From Monodelphis domestica (taxonomy: Eukaryota > Chordata > Mammalia > Didelphimorphia > Didelphidae): 64,000 nt of DNA. The notes beneath the pieces are model-generated. The model worked only from the letters and a program-made list of their open reading frames with translations, made no database searches and had not been told where the DNA came from. Shown here one piece after another: positions 1 to 10,980 of this stretch (positions are counted from its first letter, which is position 1; each line of letters opens with the position of its first letter). The stretch spans positions 197,663,959-197,727,958 of the forward strand of contig NC_077234.1 in assembly GCF_027887165.1 (NCBI RefSeq), read 5' to 3'. The position numbers and the translations under genes are program-made.

Positions 1-1105
1 TTCGTCAAACTGATCCAGCTCTTTCATGTCGACATGACAGGGGAAGTCCTATCTGGTGGAGAGACTTCCGATCACTTCAACATCTCCAATGGCGTGAAAC
101 AAGGCTGTGTCCTCGCTCCGGTACTATTCAACCTATTTTTTACCCAAGTATTACGACATGCTGTGATGGATCTAGACCTGGGCGTCTACATCAAATACCG
201 ACTGGATGGCTCACTATTTGACCTTTGCCGCCTGACTGCAAAAACAAAGACAACAGAGAGACTCCTCCTGGAAGCTCTCTTTGCAGATGACTGTGCTCTC
301 ATGGCCCACCAAAAAAATCATCTCCAAACCATTGTGGACAGGTTCTCACCCACAACAAAACTGTTTGGCCTGACTATCAGCCTCAGCAAAACAGAGGTAC
401 TGTTCCAACCTGCGCCAGGGAGGCCAACGAACCAACCGTGCATTACAATCGACGGCACGCAGCTTTCTAACATCAACACTTGCAAGTACCTGGGCAGCAC
501 CATCGCCAACGACGGGTCCCTAGACCACGAGATTAATGCCAGGATCCAAAGGGCCAGCCAGGCACTTGAGCGGCTGCGCTCCAAATTCCTCCAACACAGT
601 GGTGTAAGCACTGCGACGAAGCTCAAAGTGTATAACGCAGTGTCCTCAGCTCGCTCCTGTACGGTTGTGAGACATGGACACTGTACCGGAAGCACATGAA
701 ACAGCTGGAGCAATTCCACCAACGCTCCCTCCGGTCAATCATGAGGATCTGATGGCAGGACCGAATCACCAACCAGGAAGTCCTCGACAGAGCCAACTCC
801 ACCAGCATCGAAGTCCTGGTCCTCCAAACCCAGCTACGATGGTCTGGACACGTCATCCGCATGGACCCACAGCGAATACCAAGACAGGTATTCTAGGGTG
901 AACTGTCAGCTGGACTCAGGAAACAAGCCTGACCAAAGAAAAGATTCAAGGATCAGCTAAAGTCCAACTTGAAGTGGGCTGGCATTACACCAAAGCAACT
1001 AGAACTCGCTGCCTCTGACAGAAGCAGCTGGCGAGCCCACATTAACCATGCCGCCACCACCTTTGAAGATGAGCGACGTTGACGTCTTGCCGCTGCGCAT
1101 GAACG
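1..1105 (+). mobile_element. Non-LTR retrotransposon, RT C-terminal half (clade unresolved)
   Basis: The window opens inside a LINE reverse transcriptase. An open frame from 34 to 699 carries the RT motifs GVKQGCVLAPVLFNLFF (block with QGC), FADD at 280-291 (catalytic Asp pair, residues 83-86) and KYLGSTIANDGSLDHEI. Near 655 the frame shifts by one base; the alternative frame continues with [13 protein letters not shown] and, further on, a LRWSGHVIRMD and GRPKKRFKD type C-terminal region typical of RTE-like and related LINEs, to about 1085. A stop at about 751 and the frameshift make it non-functional. It is richer in G+C and CpG than its surroundings, suggesting a younger insertion or a different origin from the L1s nearby. 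It differs clearly from the BovB/RTE element at 9930. The 5' part, including any endonuclease domain, lies outside the window. Confidence 0.85.
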
Positions 1106-1330
1106 CTGACACCAGCGTTAAGACCTACTAAGTGCCATGTAGCCAGATGGGCACTGGGGATGCAAAGACAAAAATAAAATAGATTGTTCTCAAGGACTCT
1201 ACATTTTATTGGCAGAAATATGCACACATAAATATATCCTGAATAAATGAAAATTATTATGAGGTAGTTTATGAAAGGAGAACACTAATAGAGGGATCAG
1301 GAAATGATAAGCACACAGTAAGCTTCTAGT
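1105..1330 (+). repeat. Ancient dispersed repeat fragment
   Basis: TAAGTGCCATGTAGCCAGAT, GGGCACTGGGGATGCAAAGA and CTCAAGGACTCTACATTTTA are the start of the family best seen at 47878-50320. Confidence 0.55.
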
Positions 1331-2036
1331 AAATGTTTATTGATGTTATTGATGATGCCAATGTTCAATAGAAGATGATGACTGAGCTGTGGTTAGAGCA
1401 AAGAAGGATGGATATTTCTAGACTCTAGTTTGTGTCAAAGAAATTTAGAGATTTTAGTGACTAGAAAGCTCAGGATAAACCCATAGTTAACATGGCAGCC
1501 AAACAGTCTAATAGGATTTTAGCCTTAATTTACACAGCTAGTATAGTACCTGGAATTTCAACCAATAAATAATATGAAGCCATTTTCTTGAGAATAATAT
1601 CATTTTATTTATTGGTTGAAATGAGCCTTCAACCCCTCTTTTATAGGAAGACACATCTCCTTTCTAACTGGCCTGACTGTTCATTCTTTGGACCTCCCCT
1701 GGCTGTCCCAGTTAGTGGATATTTTGAAAGAGGAGGTGCATTTAGAGATTTCATCTCCCCTATTACTTCATCAAAATGAATGACAAGCTAAATCAGGTCT
1801 AGAGGAAACTTGGGATAGTGAGAGAATAGGACATCTTTCTTTTTTTTTTCAAGCATTATTTTATTTGGTCATTTTCAAACATTATTCATTAGAAACAAAG
1901 ATCACAGGACATCTTTCCACATAAGAAACAGACAGAGGGGCCTGGGAAGGTATATAATAGCAAATAGCTAAGAGAGAAGAAATAATATCAGTCTTCAAGT
2001 ATTAAAGAATTCAAGACTTGCTCAGGTTCAGTAGAA
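1331..2036. other. No feature recognised
   Basis: AT-rich intergenic DNA; short open frames (for example 1588-1779) have no recognisable family or splice context. Confidence 0.5.
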
Positions 2037-2236
2037 GTTAGGTGGCTCAGTGGATGGAGAGTCAGACCTGGAGACAAGAGGTCCTGGGTTCAAATATGGC
2101 CTCAGACACTCCCTACCTCTGTGACTCTGGGCAAGTCAATTAACCCCCATTGATTAGCCTTTACAACTCTTCTGTCTTGGAACCAACACACAGTATTAAT
2201 TCTAAGATGGAAGATAAGGGTTTGAAAAGAAGAAGA
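2037..2236 (+). mobile_element. SINE (WSINE/SINE1 type)
   Basis: AGGTGGCTCAGTGGATGGAG, GGTCCTGGGTTCAAATATGG, CTCTGGGCAAGTCAATTAAC and ACACAGTATTAATTCTAAGA occur in family order, ending with a short A-rich tail. Confidence 0.9.
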
Positions 2237-2935
2237 AAAAGACCTACCCAGGGTCACATATCTGGTCATATTTGAACTCACATATACCTCACTCGAGTGC
2301 TAGGACTCTACCTGCTCTGCCAATTAGCTGCCTTGTAGAAGATAGAGAGTAAGTTGTAGATTAGGAAAGAGCCAGGTTCAAATCATAATTCTGATGTGTC
2401 TTAACTATGGAATTCTATCCAAGTCATTTAATTTCTCATTGTATCATTGCAACTCTCTAAGACTCTAAATTCCAAAACAACTGTTAATCCAATTGGTAGA
2501 GAATTAGGACTTCCCTCCACAAATGAAATCATAGACTAAGAGAAAGGGAAAAAAAGCTAACAAAGTTAATCCAAATACCAATGAAGGGCTTTCTACCCGC
2601 CCATTATTGAATCTGAGCCAATCTCATCCCTGAATAGTTAGTTCAATAAAACATTCTAAAGTATGGTGCACTGGAAACAGACGAATCTGATAAGAGGTCC
2701 TTGGTTTGAATCTTTGCTCTGTCCCTTCCTCCCTGAATATCCTTTAAGCAAGTTATTTAACTTTCTTGAGTCTCAATCTCTTCATTTGCAAAGTGATGCC
2801 ATTAAGCTCTAACTTCCTTTTCATATCTAGTTGCTTTATGATTTCATCATTTCTGCATGCCCTTTCCCATCTTTTCTTCATTCTAATTGAATACTAATAT
2901 CTTTAGGATTTTTTTTTCATTTCCAATTCTAACCT
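2237..2935. other. Intergenic, weak MIR-like traces only
   Basis: Parts of 2340-2500 and 2650-2840 resemble decayed MIR/CORE-SINE cores (AAGTTATTTAACTTTCTTGA with CTTCATTTGCAAAGTGATG). Nothing else is recognised. Confidence 0.4.
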
Positions 2936-2937
2936 CA

Positions 2938-3070
2938 TTGCCTCAGACATTTCCTAGCTCTATGACCCTGGGCAAGTCACTTAACCCTCACCGACCAGCC
3001 TTTAAAACTCTTCTGCCTTAGAAACAATAGGTAGTATTGATTCTAAGATGAAAAGTAAGGGTTGCTTTGT
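2938..3070 (+). mobile_element. SINE fragment (WSINE/SINE1 type, 3' part)
   Basis: Begins in the middle of the family at TTGCCTCAGACATTTCCTAG and runs through CCTGGGCAAGTCACTTAACC to GATTCTAAGATGAAAAGTAA. Confidence 0.8.
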
Positions 3071-3094
3071 TTTGTTTTGTTTTAATTAATTTTT

Positions 3095-3215
3095 TTTTAA
3101 ATGAGCTGAAGACAGAAGCAGCAAACCACTTCAGTATCTTTGCCAAGAAAGCCCCGAATGGGGTCATGAATAGTCAGAGACAACTGAAATGACTGAACAA
3201 CAATAAGGAAAAGAC
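3095..3215 (+). mobile_element. BovB/RTE-tailed SINE, 3' fragment
   Basis: AAATGAGCTGAAGACAGAAG, GTATCTTTGCCAAGAAAGCC and AATGGGGTCATGAATAGTCA are followed by an ACTGAAATGACTGAACAACAA-type end, the tail shared with the BovB/RTE LINE. Confidence 0.8.
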
Positions 3216-3820
3216 CTTTCTTTGGGTTATGTAGTCCATGACCCCAGATCTGCTGGCCTGAGCCACACCTCCCAAGGCTATATAGGGCATAGAGTTTCCC
3301 CAGCATGGCTTATGCCATGCACAAAGAGCTTATTATTGAAATCTGCTTCAGGTCAACCAACCAACATAGAGAACCAACTCAAAGCAGAATAGCTGCTTCA
3401 AGAGACAAAAGCATGGAGACTTCTTAGAACCATGTTGGCAAAACTATGGAATGCATGTTGGAGGGGGCTGCTTCCTTCACCCTCACCCCCTCACCTGAGG
3501 ACATTTCTCCCTATCTGGGGTAAGGGGGTGGCTCAAATGCAGCAAAAGGGTTGCAGTTTGGGCACTCAGTCTCTTAAAGTTTCCCATCACTGCCCTAGAA
3601 AGAGGTTTAAGTGTCAGAAGACCCAAACATGAAGGCATTGATATAGTCTTCGGACCCATGTAGGAATCTTTCTTGCTGATATTTGGAAGACCAGACAAGG
3701 TTGGAGAAGGACTTTCCTGGATCACTGGTTAGAGGGTCAAGATGAAGTATTCTGAGAATGACTGAACCATAGGTGGTGGGGTAGGTGGGAGGGAGGAGAG
3801 AAACAGTATCCCAGGACTTT
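3216..3820. other. No feature recognised
   Basis: Mixed-composition intergenic DNA. Overlapping short frames on both strands (3432-3725) look like chance. Confidence 0.4.
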
Positions 3821-3824
3821 GAGA

Positions 3825-4590
3825 GTCGGTATGGAACTCAGTGGTCATCTAGTCCAACTCATACCACAAAAGGTGTCTACTGCAATATATCTGACAAGTG
3901 GTTATCTAGCCTCTACTTCAAAGTTTCCAATGATTTTTTGTTTGACTCTACTATGTGTCACAATAAAGGGCTTTATTTGCAGGAGTTGATGGGTAGTAAT
4001 AGAGATACACATAAAAAGGAAAAAGAAAAGAAGAGAATGAATAAAATAGACACAGAAAAAAATGAAAAGTAGTTCAAAAGGGACCACAGATAGGTTACTA
4101 CATTGTAAGATGCTTAAAACACTTAAAAAACCAACCTATGTATTATATAAAAAACCAGCTTCATACATCCTAATACATATGTCAGAAGTTCATGGTTTCA
4201 TATATAAGTCTTGTTCTTTGTTTTTTAAAATGTTTCTGTTTGATGATTGTTGTTAAATTCATAATAAAAGGAAAGTATTTTTAAAAGACTTTTAATATAA
4301 AGTACCCACTCACCTCTCTAGCAGCATATTCCACTTTTTGACAACTCTAATTCTTAGGAAATTGTTTATAACATTGAGCCCAAATTTACTTCTTTGCAAC
4401 CTCCATCCATGTCTGCTTTATGGGGCCAAAGAAAAAAAACTTAATACCTTTTCCACCTAGGAGCCCTTTATATATTTCAAATTCCCCTTTTAGAATGTTT
4501 AAGAGACTAGAATACTGTTTATGTGGGGTGTTACAATGCTGGGTGTAGGTTGTTAAATTTTTTCCTGCTAACCATTTTTCAGGGCTGGGA
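3825..4590 (+). mobile_element. CR1/L3-like LINE remnant in two pieces
   Basis: CTCAGTGGTCATCTAGTCCA and TGACAAGTGGTTATCTAGCC (3835-3930) continue, after an unrelated gap at about 3960-4300, with ATTCTTAGGAAATTGTTTAT and CATTGAGCCCAAATTTACTT (4345-4400). This order is typical of old CR1/L3-type 3' regions in amniotes. Family named from memory. Confidence 0.5.
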
Positions 4591-4989
4591 CCATGTGGTC
4601 CCATAAATGCCTTCCTAGTGTATCACAGAAATGCTTCTTGTACTAGCCTCAAACAATATTTGCATCTAATCTTCCCATTAAAAAGAAGATAGACCTCACA
4701 ATGTAAATAGAGATTCTGAACCTGAAAGCAAAAATTTCAGAAAGGCTCCCTCACTCTATTGCTTATAAGTTGAAGTGAAATTTAGTTGTCTATTAATGCG
4801 GCTAAAGACAATCATTTCTAGGATTCAAGGACTCAAGGAATCTATCCTTCCTACTCTGTACCCAGCCATATGGTTATATCCTGGCTTAATTGCTAGGAAA
4901 ATGTTTACTTCTGAAAGAAAAAGGTGTAATTTGATATTAGAAAATAAGTATTGTTTGATTAGTATAGGGATAAGAAGTAAAGTGGCTGT

Positions 4990-5643
4990 TTGAGAAAAGA
5001 ACTAGAGTTTGAAGCAGAGCTGAGAGTGTGTTAATTTCAACTGCTAACAGTTATAACCAGTTTTCTATGTCAATTACTCTCTCTGGCAGTTGGCAGAGAC
5101 ACTCTCAGAGAGTCTCTCAGGGCTGGAGGAGGTAACATCTTTGCCTCTCTGTCTGAGGGAAAGATGTGAAGGAGCTCAGTGTTTTCCTTTCCTAACTTGG
5201 GAAACACTATTGACTTGTGGTTTTTATAGATTGTTTATATCTGAGAAGACCAAAGAAAAACCTGGTCTTTGGTTTGGACTCTAAGTCTATTAAGACACAG
5301 AGTCCTAACTTGAATCTTGTTGAGTCTCAGCCAGCTAGCCTTTGCTATTTTATAATTTAAAGGCAAAGTTAAGATTTATAAGGATAATAGCAGTAGTTTT
5401 TATTTAGATAGTATAAATTTGGGTCAGTCAGATTAGGGAGGATTAGTGTAGCCTGTGAAACACAGGAGAAGCGGTTCCTTGCAGAACCTGGGAGTTTATT
5501 TGGGTGAATTTAGAATCCCTTAGAATTAGAAATTATTTAGCCTTATATATTTCAATAAATATTTTATGTTTATAAGAAGAGTCTCTTTAGCATCCTTGTG
5601 CCTGGACCTTAAGGGAAGTTCACATTTGAGCTTCACTTCATCA
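4990..5643 (+). mobile_element. LTR-like sequence (marsupial ERV)
   Basis: The right half has an LTR's layout: AATAAATATTTTATGTTTAT (poly(A) signal), then AGCATCCTTGTGCCTGGACC, ending TTCACTTCATCA. It resembles ERV LTRs I recall from marsupials. The left boundary is uncertain and no target-site duplication was found. Confidence 0.4.
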
Positions 5644-5648
5644 CTGAG

Positions 5649-5679
5649 GATACTTTTGATTACATCTATCAAAAGTATC
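5649..5679. repeat. Perfect 12-bp inverted repeat (hairpin), 7-nt loop
   Basis: GATACTTTTGAT at 5649-5660 and its exact reverse complement ATCAAAAGTATC at 5668-5679, separated by TACATCT. It lies just after the LTR-like sequence. Confidence 0.9.
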
Positions 5680-5699
5680 TGGAATATCTGAACAGTTTG

Positions 5700-6970
5700 A
5701 ACCTGATTGGTGAGTTGAACAGTTTTGAAAAGTTTTAAACCTATATTGGAACAGTTTTTCCATCTAAATATTTTATTTTATAACTCATCAAATTTATTTT
5801 TACAAAGGCTAATTCTCACATTCATCATCCCCAACCCCAAATACTCAAGGGACAAGTCTACCTTTGTCTTTAGTTAAGGATTTTCCCCACCACAGTCATT
5901 GCCTAAAAAAGAGAAAGTTTTAAAAAAAGTACTCAATATACAAGCATGAACCAGATATGGAAAATATCCTTGACTTCTGCGCAAAAACAGAAATGCTAAG
6001 CATAAATGAATCATAGCATGTATTACAGAATGATTAGAACAGAATTCAACAATTTATTACTATAAGCATAATCAGTTTAGAGGCTAGTATTCCAGCTTCA
6101 GTGAGACTTGAAACAGTTTTTTAAAAGTCTTTTTTGTTAATCAGTCATTTTACATTTCACTTCTACTGAGTGAAGTCCAATCCATTTTTAACTTCTGTCA
6201 TTTCTCTCCTTGTCCTTTCTTTCCAGTACCAACTCTTCCCTTGGCAATAACCCACTCCTTCTAATTAAGAATTCTATTCAACTAGTGGTCAAATTGTGAA
6301 TGTTTTCCCTGCCTTGAATCATTGCCACTTCAGGGGACACAGCTGTCTCCATCTTTCTAGCATGAAATATTGCCACGGTGACCACAGACCTCTAAAGTAT
6401 TTAAGCTCTCATCAGACCCTGTAACAAATAAGAGACACCCTCATCCCAGATACCACCTTGCCTAGAGAGGATATTTGATTTTGGCATGTGACCAAATGAA
6501 AGGAAGAACAGCCCTACCTCACACTGGACCATTCAGAAAGTCATCCTCATATGTCGAAACAGGAAGAAAGTGGGTGATCTGAGGAGCAGATTTACCCTTT
6601 AATATATCCATTGAAACCTTCTCTATATAATTACTAGGAATAGTGATTGAGCATGCTCCAAACAGGTATGAGGAGAAAGGATAGACAAAGGGTATCTATC
6701 TCTACTACCCTTGTAAAGGTAACGTTTTATGAAAGTTCAAAAGCTAGTGATCATAGAGTTTTAGAAACGGTCATTAGTCAACAAACATTAATTGTATTTA
6801 CTATGTGCAAGACACTGGGGTATAAACAGAAGTAGGAAAGTCTTCCTTAGAGGAACATCCAAGTTGGGAAGGAAGACGTATTAAAAATAGGATCTGTGAC
6901 AATGTTATTATGAGTACTATTTCTAGTGACACAGATCATAGTCATTTTCTCATCCTGTGAGACTCTCTTC
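5700..6970. other. No feature recognised
   Basis: AT-rich unique-looking intergenic DNA of 1.3 kb. No splice-bounded or family-matching reading frame. Confidence 0.4.
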
Positions 6971-6975
6971 TATTT

Positions 6976-7228
6976 TGTTATTGTTGTTCAATCATTTCAG
7001 TTGTGTATAACTCCTCTTGACCCCATTTGGGGTTTTTCTTTGCAAAGATACTAGAGTGGTTTGCCATTTCCTTCTCCAGCTCATTTTACAGATGGGGAAA
7101 CAGAGGCAAACAGGGCTATGTGACTTGCCCAGGGTCACACAGCTAGCAAATGTCTGAGACTAAATTTGAACTCAAGAAGATGAATCTTCCTGACTCTAGG
7201 CCTGGCACTCTATTCACTGTGCCATATA
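6976..7228 (-). mobile_element. BovB/RTE-tailed SINE, antisense
   Basis: Reverse-complement tail GTTGTTCAATCATTTCAGTT, then TTTGCAAAGATACTAGAGTG, CTCATTTTACAGATGGGGAA, CCAGGGTCACACAGCTAGCA and head CACTCTATTCACTGTGCCA. Confidence 0.9.
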
Positions 7229-7591
7229 AATACTCTTACTCTTTTTCATACCCTTTCATATAGCTACATAGGAGAATCTCCCAACATACTGGGGAGCTTT
7301 CTCTAGATCTCTTTAAGCTATCCTCATTGCAAAAATAACCCACCTTGTTTTACTCATACATTTTGGGTGATATCCCTTATGTCATTTGTCCTGTGAAATT
7401 CTTCCTTGCATTGCAGCAATCCACTCATATCAACTACATGCCTCTACATTGGCCTTTGCTAGACAGCCATTTTAATTTCTCATGGCCTTTGGTATTCTGT
7501 TTCTCAAACCATGTGGCATCACCAGAAGAATGCTGAGTTTAAAAGATGGACCTTTGTTTCAGGGAGAAGTTTTGGGTCAATTTCAGGATCT

Positions 7592-7746
7592 ATCAAGGGT
7601 TCTTAACATGTGGTCTGTGAATTTTATTTTAATTTAATAATTGCACTTCAGAATAATTTATTTCAAAAAGCATTATCCTGAGAAGGGGTTCATAGGCTTC
7701 ACCAAAAGGAGTATAAGAGAGGCAAAAGAGTTAAGAAGCGTTGCTC
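7592..7746 (+). mobile_element. Short DNA transposon (hAT-Charlie-like)
   Basis: Terminal inverted repeats GGGTTCTTAACA and GTTAAGAAGCG flank ATTATCCTGAGAAGGGGTTC and ATAGGCTTCACCAAAAGGAG, core blocks that recur at 37905-38075. Non-autonomous: no transposase. Confidence 0.6.
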
Positions 7747-7929
7747 TAATTGTTAAGTTTTTATTCCTATGTAAAAAAAATGAAATTAGACTAATTTCCC
7801 ATCTTTGGAACCATCCAGGAAGAGTCTTTCCCTCTTCTAAATGGTAACTCTTGAAAAGTGTTAAAACAGTTGTAATATTTCCATTTGGTCTTCTTCCATC
7901 TAACGATACTCAGTTCCTTTCATTGATCT

Positions 7930-9172
7930 TTATATAAGATAATACCAGATATACTGGACACTCTCAGTGATATACAACTTACAGATTCATGCTCAAAAAT
8001 CTTTACAAGTTTCTCTGATAAAGATCTCATTTCCAGCATACATAAGGAAATGATACTAATTTATAAAACTATGACACATTCCCCAATAGATAAAGATCAA
8101 AGAATATGAAAAGGTTGTTTTCAAAGGAAGGAATTTGAAAAATCATTAATCATATTTTTAAAGGATCTAAATCAAAAGTGTCAAAAATGCAATCTACAGG
8201 TCTCCTTCCAGCAACACACAACACACCTGAGTTTAGCCCAACCATATTAAAATGTAATTCTTATGTAATTCTAGTATGCTGATGTGTTCATTTAAAAAAA
8301 AGAAAAGAAATATAAGAATTTGTGATTTTCCCAGTCAATATGCAGCCCACCAGGATCCTTGCATATAGTTTAGTGGCCCATGTTTCTATCTGAATTTGAT
8401 ATCACTGATTTAAGGTACTAATCATTAGAGAAATGAAAATTAAGGCAGTTCTGGTATTCCACCTCACACCTATCAGTTGGCAAAAGAAGAAAATGACAAG
8501 TGTTGGAGGATCTTGGGAAAATAAGTAGACTAGAGCATTCATTGTTGGTGGAAATATGAATTGGTTTGGTCAGTGAGGAAAACCATGTAGAAGCAGCTAC
8601 GCCTAGAAAATGACCAGAGTTCACATCCTTTTACCACTACTGGGCCTATTCCTTAAAGAAATTAAAGAAAGAGGGAAAGAATCTATTCTACAAAAATATT
8701 TATAAATTTTCTTTTTGTGGTAGCCAAAAATTGGAACATAGGCAGTTATTTTCCTTTTGGAAAATGGCTAAACAAACTGCAGTATATGCATGTAATGGAG
8801 TTGTATTATAGCATAAGAAATGATGGAATGGATAATTTCAGAGGAAAATGGGAAGACTTATGAACTGATGTAGGGTCAAAGAGCAGAATTAGGGAAACAA
8901 TTTATATAGGGAAAAACAACTTTGCAAAAACGTAGATCTCTAATCAATAAAGTCATGTCATCAGTCAAAAGGAATAATCATTTTCTAATCTAAAGGAAAC
9001 CATTTTCTAACACTTTCTAACAACCTAAGATGCAGAAAGAGACATACATTTTTAAACATGACTACTTTGAAAATTTGTTTTTCAATTAATATTTGTTGTT
9101 ATTTTAACTTTGATCAATGGGGGAAAGGGTAAAGTGGGAAGGATAGATTAATTAATAAAAGCTTGAAAAATA
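7930..9172 (+). mobile_element. LINE-1 3' end (marsupial type), interrupted
   Basis: It runs from TTTCTCTGATAAAGATCTCA and CATTCCCCAATAGATAAAGA through TTAGAGAAATGAAAATTAAG, CACCTCACACCTATCAGTTG, TTCATTGTTGGTGGAAATAT and AATGGAGTTGTATTATAGCA. This order matches the end of ORF2 and the 3' UTR of marsupial L1. A hAT-like element (8167-8414) splits it. The frame is broken throughout. Confidence 0.8.
8167..8414. mobile_element. Non-autonomous hAT-like transposon nested in L1
   Basis: Imperfect terminal inverted repeats of about 19 bp: CTAAATCAAAAGTGTCAAA at 8167-8185 against TTTGATATCACTGATTTAAG at 8395-8414. The interior (GTCAATATGCAGCCCACCAG, TAGTTTAGTGGCCCATGTTT) matches a familiar marsupial MITE-like repeat. 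L1 homology is continuous across it. Confidence 0.65.
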
Positions 9173-9599
9173 AAAATGAGAAACTATTTTAAAAATTAAA
9201 ATCAATTAATATTTGATCCTCATTATGGCATGAGTTCAAGTTACTTCACTATTTCAGTTGTCCTCCTCTGTCATCATGTGTCCATCACTGTTATGATATA
9301 TAATAGACTTGGAGTAAATAGCTATGCCTGAGATCCAGTTCTGACAGACACTGGATGACTTGGAAAATCATTTAACCTTTCTGGAACGTCAGTTTCCCCA
9401 TTTTTAAAAATGGAAATAAAATTACACTACTTTTCTTTCAGGTTACTATGTGGAAAAAGCCTTGTAAAATTTAAAGCACCATATAATTGAGTGAGTATTA
9501 TTATATTCAAAAAATGAAGTAACCAGACCTGGCATCTCAAAGGAGTCGTAAACGTATAAAATCTTTTTTTGTTTGTTTGTTTGTTTTTTTCAGGCACTG

Positions 9600-9815
9600 T
9601 GTAATATGGAACTCCAGGTGAGGGAACTCCCTCTACCACTACAAATTAGCACCTACTTTCTAGTCTGAATTACCTAGGGAGTTTAAGTGACTTGCCCAAG
9701 GTATATAGATAGATGGATAGAATGTGTCACAGATAAAATGTAGCAGAGACATTAAGAGATCAATTCTTCCTGATTTCAAGATTAGCTCCCTATCCATGAT
9801 ATTATGCTGCCTCTG
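9600..9815 (-). mobile_element. CORE-SINE/MIR-like element, antisense
   Basis: GGGAACTCCCTCTACCACTA, AAGTGACTTGCCCAAGGTAT and TCAATTCTTCCTGATTTCAA are the antisense core and head of a CORE-SINE of the type also at 44915-45090. Confidence 0.55.
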
Positions 9816-9929
9816 ATAGTATCAGAGGAAGAGAAATGATTTGGGGTTGTTTCAGAGTAGGTCAGACTTGAACTGGCCTTGAGGATGGATAAAATTCATA
9901 TAGATGGAATTCCAAAAAAGTTGACTAGA

Positions 9930-10980
9930 GCAAAGCTTGATGCAAAGCTTTAGACTATATGGATCACAACAAAATATGTGAAGTCCTCAAAGAGATGGGA
10001 ATACCAGATCATCTTGTTTATTTCTTAAGGAACCTGTACATGAGACAAGAAACAACAGTTAGAGCCAAGCATGGACCAAGTATTTGGTATCAGATTGGAA
10101 AAGAAGTAAAAGAAGGTCATCTATTGTATTACCTTATTTAACTTATATGCAGAGCACATTATGCAAAATATTAGGCTAGATGATTCAAAAGCCAGAATTA
10201 CGGTTGCCAGGAGAAATATGCAGACAATATAATTTTGATGGCAGAAAGCGAAGAAAAATTAGGAAACCTCTTGATGAGAGTGAAAGAGTGTAAAAGCTGG
10301 AATGAAGTTAGCATTAGGAAAAACTAAGATCATGCCAACTGGCCCAGTCACTTCCTGGCAAATAGAGAAGAAATAGAAGTAATATTAGATTTTATATTCT
10401 TGGGTTCTAAAATCACCGCAGAAGGTGTCTACAGCCAAGGAATTTAAAAAATACTTTCTGTTTGAAGGTGAACTCTGGAAAATCTGAACAGCACTCTAAA
10501 AAGAGCTGTTGGCAAAGTCCAGATAGTCAAAACTATGTTGTTGTTTTTTCCAGTAGTGATGTATGTAGGCTATGAGTTGGACTAAGGAAAATTGAGAGCC
10601 AAAGAATTGACACTTTCCAATTACACTTCTAGAGAAGTCTTTTGAGACTTCCTTGGACATCAAGGCGATCCAATCAGTCAATACTTTAAGAAGTTAATTC
10701 AGATTGTTCATTGAAAAGACAAATACTGAAGCTGAATCTTAAACACTTCAGCAACATAATGAAAAGACGGAACTCATTGAAAAAGACCCTGACCTTGGGA
10801 AAGATTAAAAGGAAAAAGGAGAAGGGAATGGCAGAGGAGGAATGAATAAAGTGTCATGGAAGCCACAAGCATGAGCTTGGACAGACTTCAGGAGACAGTA
10901 GATCTTAGAAGGGCCCTGGTGTACCATGTTCTGTGGGGTCACAAAGAGTTGGACCCAACTGAGTAGCAACAACAACAAAA
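9930..10980 (+). mobile_element. BovB/RTE LINE fragment
   Basis: Degenerate reverse transcriptase and C-terminal region of an RTE-clade LINE. From 9959 the frame reads MDHNKICEVLKEMGIPDHLV and LRNLYMRQETTVRAKHGPS, followed by broken RT sequence (CAGACAATATAATTTTGATG stands where the YADD region should be). The 3' end reads GGGGTCACAAAGAGTTGGAC then CCAACTGAGTAGCAACAACA, the diagnostic BovB tail. Many stops and frameshifts: inactive. BovB elements are known to have moved horizontally among vertebrates and are established in marsupials. The tail is shared with the SINEs at 3095, 6976, 13300, 20520, 46971, 53768 and 60112. Confidence 0.85.

Noticed and set aside
2037..2236. tRNA genes, because SINE heads carry A- and B-box-like sequence (GGTTCAAATC)
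   Set aside because: The sequences do not form a tRNA cloverleaf and are dispersed SINE copies.
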